From JAWLBW01 sp041687475 (lineage in GTDB: Bacteria; J088; JAWLBW01): a stretch of 6,697 nucleotides of DNA. Under the pieces are notes generated by a model. It had not been told where the DNA came from. It did no database searches and worked only from the letters and a program-made list of their open reading frames with translations. The stretch's first letter is position 1. Each line of letters starts with the position of its first letter. Location of the stretch: NCBI GenBank assembly GCA_041687475.1, contig JAWLBW010000264.1, forward strand, positions 1 to 6,697. Reading direction: 5' to 3'. Of the stretch, positions 6,085 to 6,697 are shown piece after piece. The position numbers and the translations under genes were made by a program.

Positions 6085-6114
6085 TTGCATCTTGCCCTCC
6101 CGTTTTTCCATACT
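6085..6114 (+). promoter_or_regulatory. Possible promoter for gcvP
   Basis: TTGCAT (6085-6090) and CATACT (6109-6114) are spaced 18 nt apart, each close to sigma70 consensus. The -10 lies only 8 nt from the gcvP ATG, so a transcript starting there would have almost no leader. The spacer and -10 include the CCGTTTTTCCATACTG motif shared with gcvH. Confidence 0.42.
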
Positions 6115-6122
6115 GACTGGTT

Positions 6123-6697
6123 ATGACTCAGCCTACATCCCTCGCCTTTACGGACTCGTTCGTCAACCGGCACCTCGGCCCCGATCAGGCCGAGGTCGAC
6201 GAAATGCTGCAGTACCTCGGCTATCCGTCGCTGGACGCTCTGATGGACGCAGTCATTCCCCCCGCCATTCGCACGCGGGCGGCGCTCGACCTTCCCCGTG
6301 CGCTTTCGGAGTTCGAAGCGCTGGGCGAACTGCACGCCATCGCGGCGAAGAATCAGGTGTTCCGCTCCTTCATCGGCATGGGCTACCACGACTGCGTCAC
6401 CCCACCGGTCATTCAACGGAACATTCTCGAGAATCCGGGCTGGTATACCCAGTACACGCCGTATCAGGCCGAAATTGCCCAGGGCCGGCTCGAGGCCCTG
6501 CTCAACTTTCAGACCATGGTCATCGACCTGACCGCCCTTCCCATCGCGAATTCGTCGCTGCTCGACGAAGGCACGGCGGCCGCCGAGGCCATGATGATGT
6601 TCTACGGCGTGAAGGGACGCAAGAAAAACGCCCCCCGCGCCTTCTTCGTATCGTCGGCCTGCCACCCCCAGACCATCGACGTGGTTCGCACCCGGGC
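6123..6697 (+). CDS. gcvP: Glycine cleavage system P protein, N-terminal part (cut by window edge)
   Basis: The first 191 codons of the PLP-dependent glycine decarboxylase, which releases CO2 and loads the aminomethyl group onto GcvH. The frame is open to the window end. Conserved features: FVNRHLGP near residue 14-21, then IGMGYHDCVTPPVIQRNILENPGWYTQYTPYQ, EIAQGRLEALLNFQTMVIDLTALPIANSSLLDEGTAAAEAM and HPQTIDVVRT, all in E. coli GcvP order. The RHLGP-type N-terminus fits the long single-chain form (about 950 aa) rather than the split GcvPA/GcvPB form; the PLP lysine lies beyond the window. An in-frame TGA at 6114-6116 fixes 6123 as the only credible ATG. No Shine-Dalgarno is visible before it. 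Confidence 0.97.
   Translation, partial: MTQPTSLAFTDSFVNRHLGPDQAEVDEMLQYLGYPSLDALMDAVIPPAIRTRAALDLPRALSEFEALGELHAIAAKNQVFRSFIGMGYHDCVTPPVIQRNILENPGWYTQYTPYQAEIAQGRLEALLNFQTMVIDLTALPIANSSLLDEGTAAAEAMMMFYGVKGRKKNAPRAFFVSSACHPQTIDVVRTR

Noticed and set aside
4687..6111. Long open frame of 474 codons on the minus strand across gcvT and gcvH
   Set aside because: It is a GC-driven shadow that spans two clearly conserved genes and their intergenic region; its translation shows no family features.
5449..6122. Glycine riboswitch in the gcv intergenic regions
   Set aside because: I looked for the tandem aptamer core words (GGAGAG-like and ACCGAAGGGGCAA-like segments) upstream of gcvT, gcvH and gcvP and found none.

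Overview
The window is about 6.7 kb of GC-rich bacterial chromosome carrying seven protein genes, the last cut by the right edge. It looks like ordinary housekeeping DNA from a Gram-negative bacterium. Protein flavour (single-chain GcvP, NodI/NodJ-type exporter, a DUF4124-like secreted or membrane protein) suggests a proteobacterial or former 'deltaproteobacterial' lineage, but the taxonomy is a low-confidence inference. I see no transposase, integrase, phage gene, CRISPR array, tRNA or rRNA.

Left third, minus strand (15-1743): an ABC-2 type exporter in two tightly coupled genes, ATPase first and permease second, separated by 4 nt. A 242-nt divergent intergenic region (1744-1985) follows. It holds a strong 26-nt hairpin and an extended -10 element for the next gene.

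Middle (1986-3432): tldD, a TldD/PmbA-family zinc metallopeptidase with its HExxxH motif and distal Cys intact, closed by a textbook rho-independent terminator (14-bp perfect stem plus T-tract). Its usual partner tldE/pmbA is not in the window.

Right half, plus strand (3441-6697): a good sigma70-type promoter directly after the terminator drives a structured leader of about 128 nt. It is followed by a 236-aa membrane protein with an N-terminal DUF4124-like segment, then gcvT, gcvH and the start of gcvP. GcvP (decarboxylase), GcvH (lipoyl carrier) and GcvT (aminomethyltransferase) are the P, H and T proteins of the glycine cleavage system. Together with the L protein, encoded elsewhere, they split glycine into CO2, NH3 and 5,10-methylene-THF. 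The membrane protein sits 24 nt upstream of gcvT and is probably co-transcribed, although nothing in its sequence links it to glycine metabolism.

I do not find a convincing new biological system. The signals most worth a second look are regulatory: a near-identical 15/16-nt motif upstream of both gcvH and gcvP, a pair of hairpins with interchangeable stems between gcvH and gcvP, a structured leader and operator-like repeat ahead of the DUF4124-like gene, and the hairpin between the exporter and tldD.
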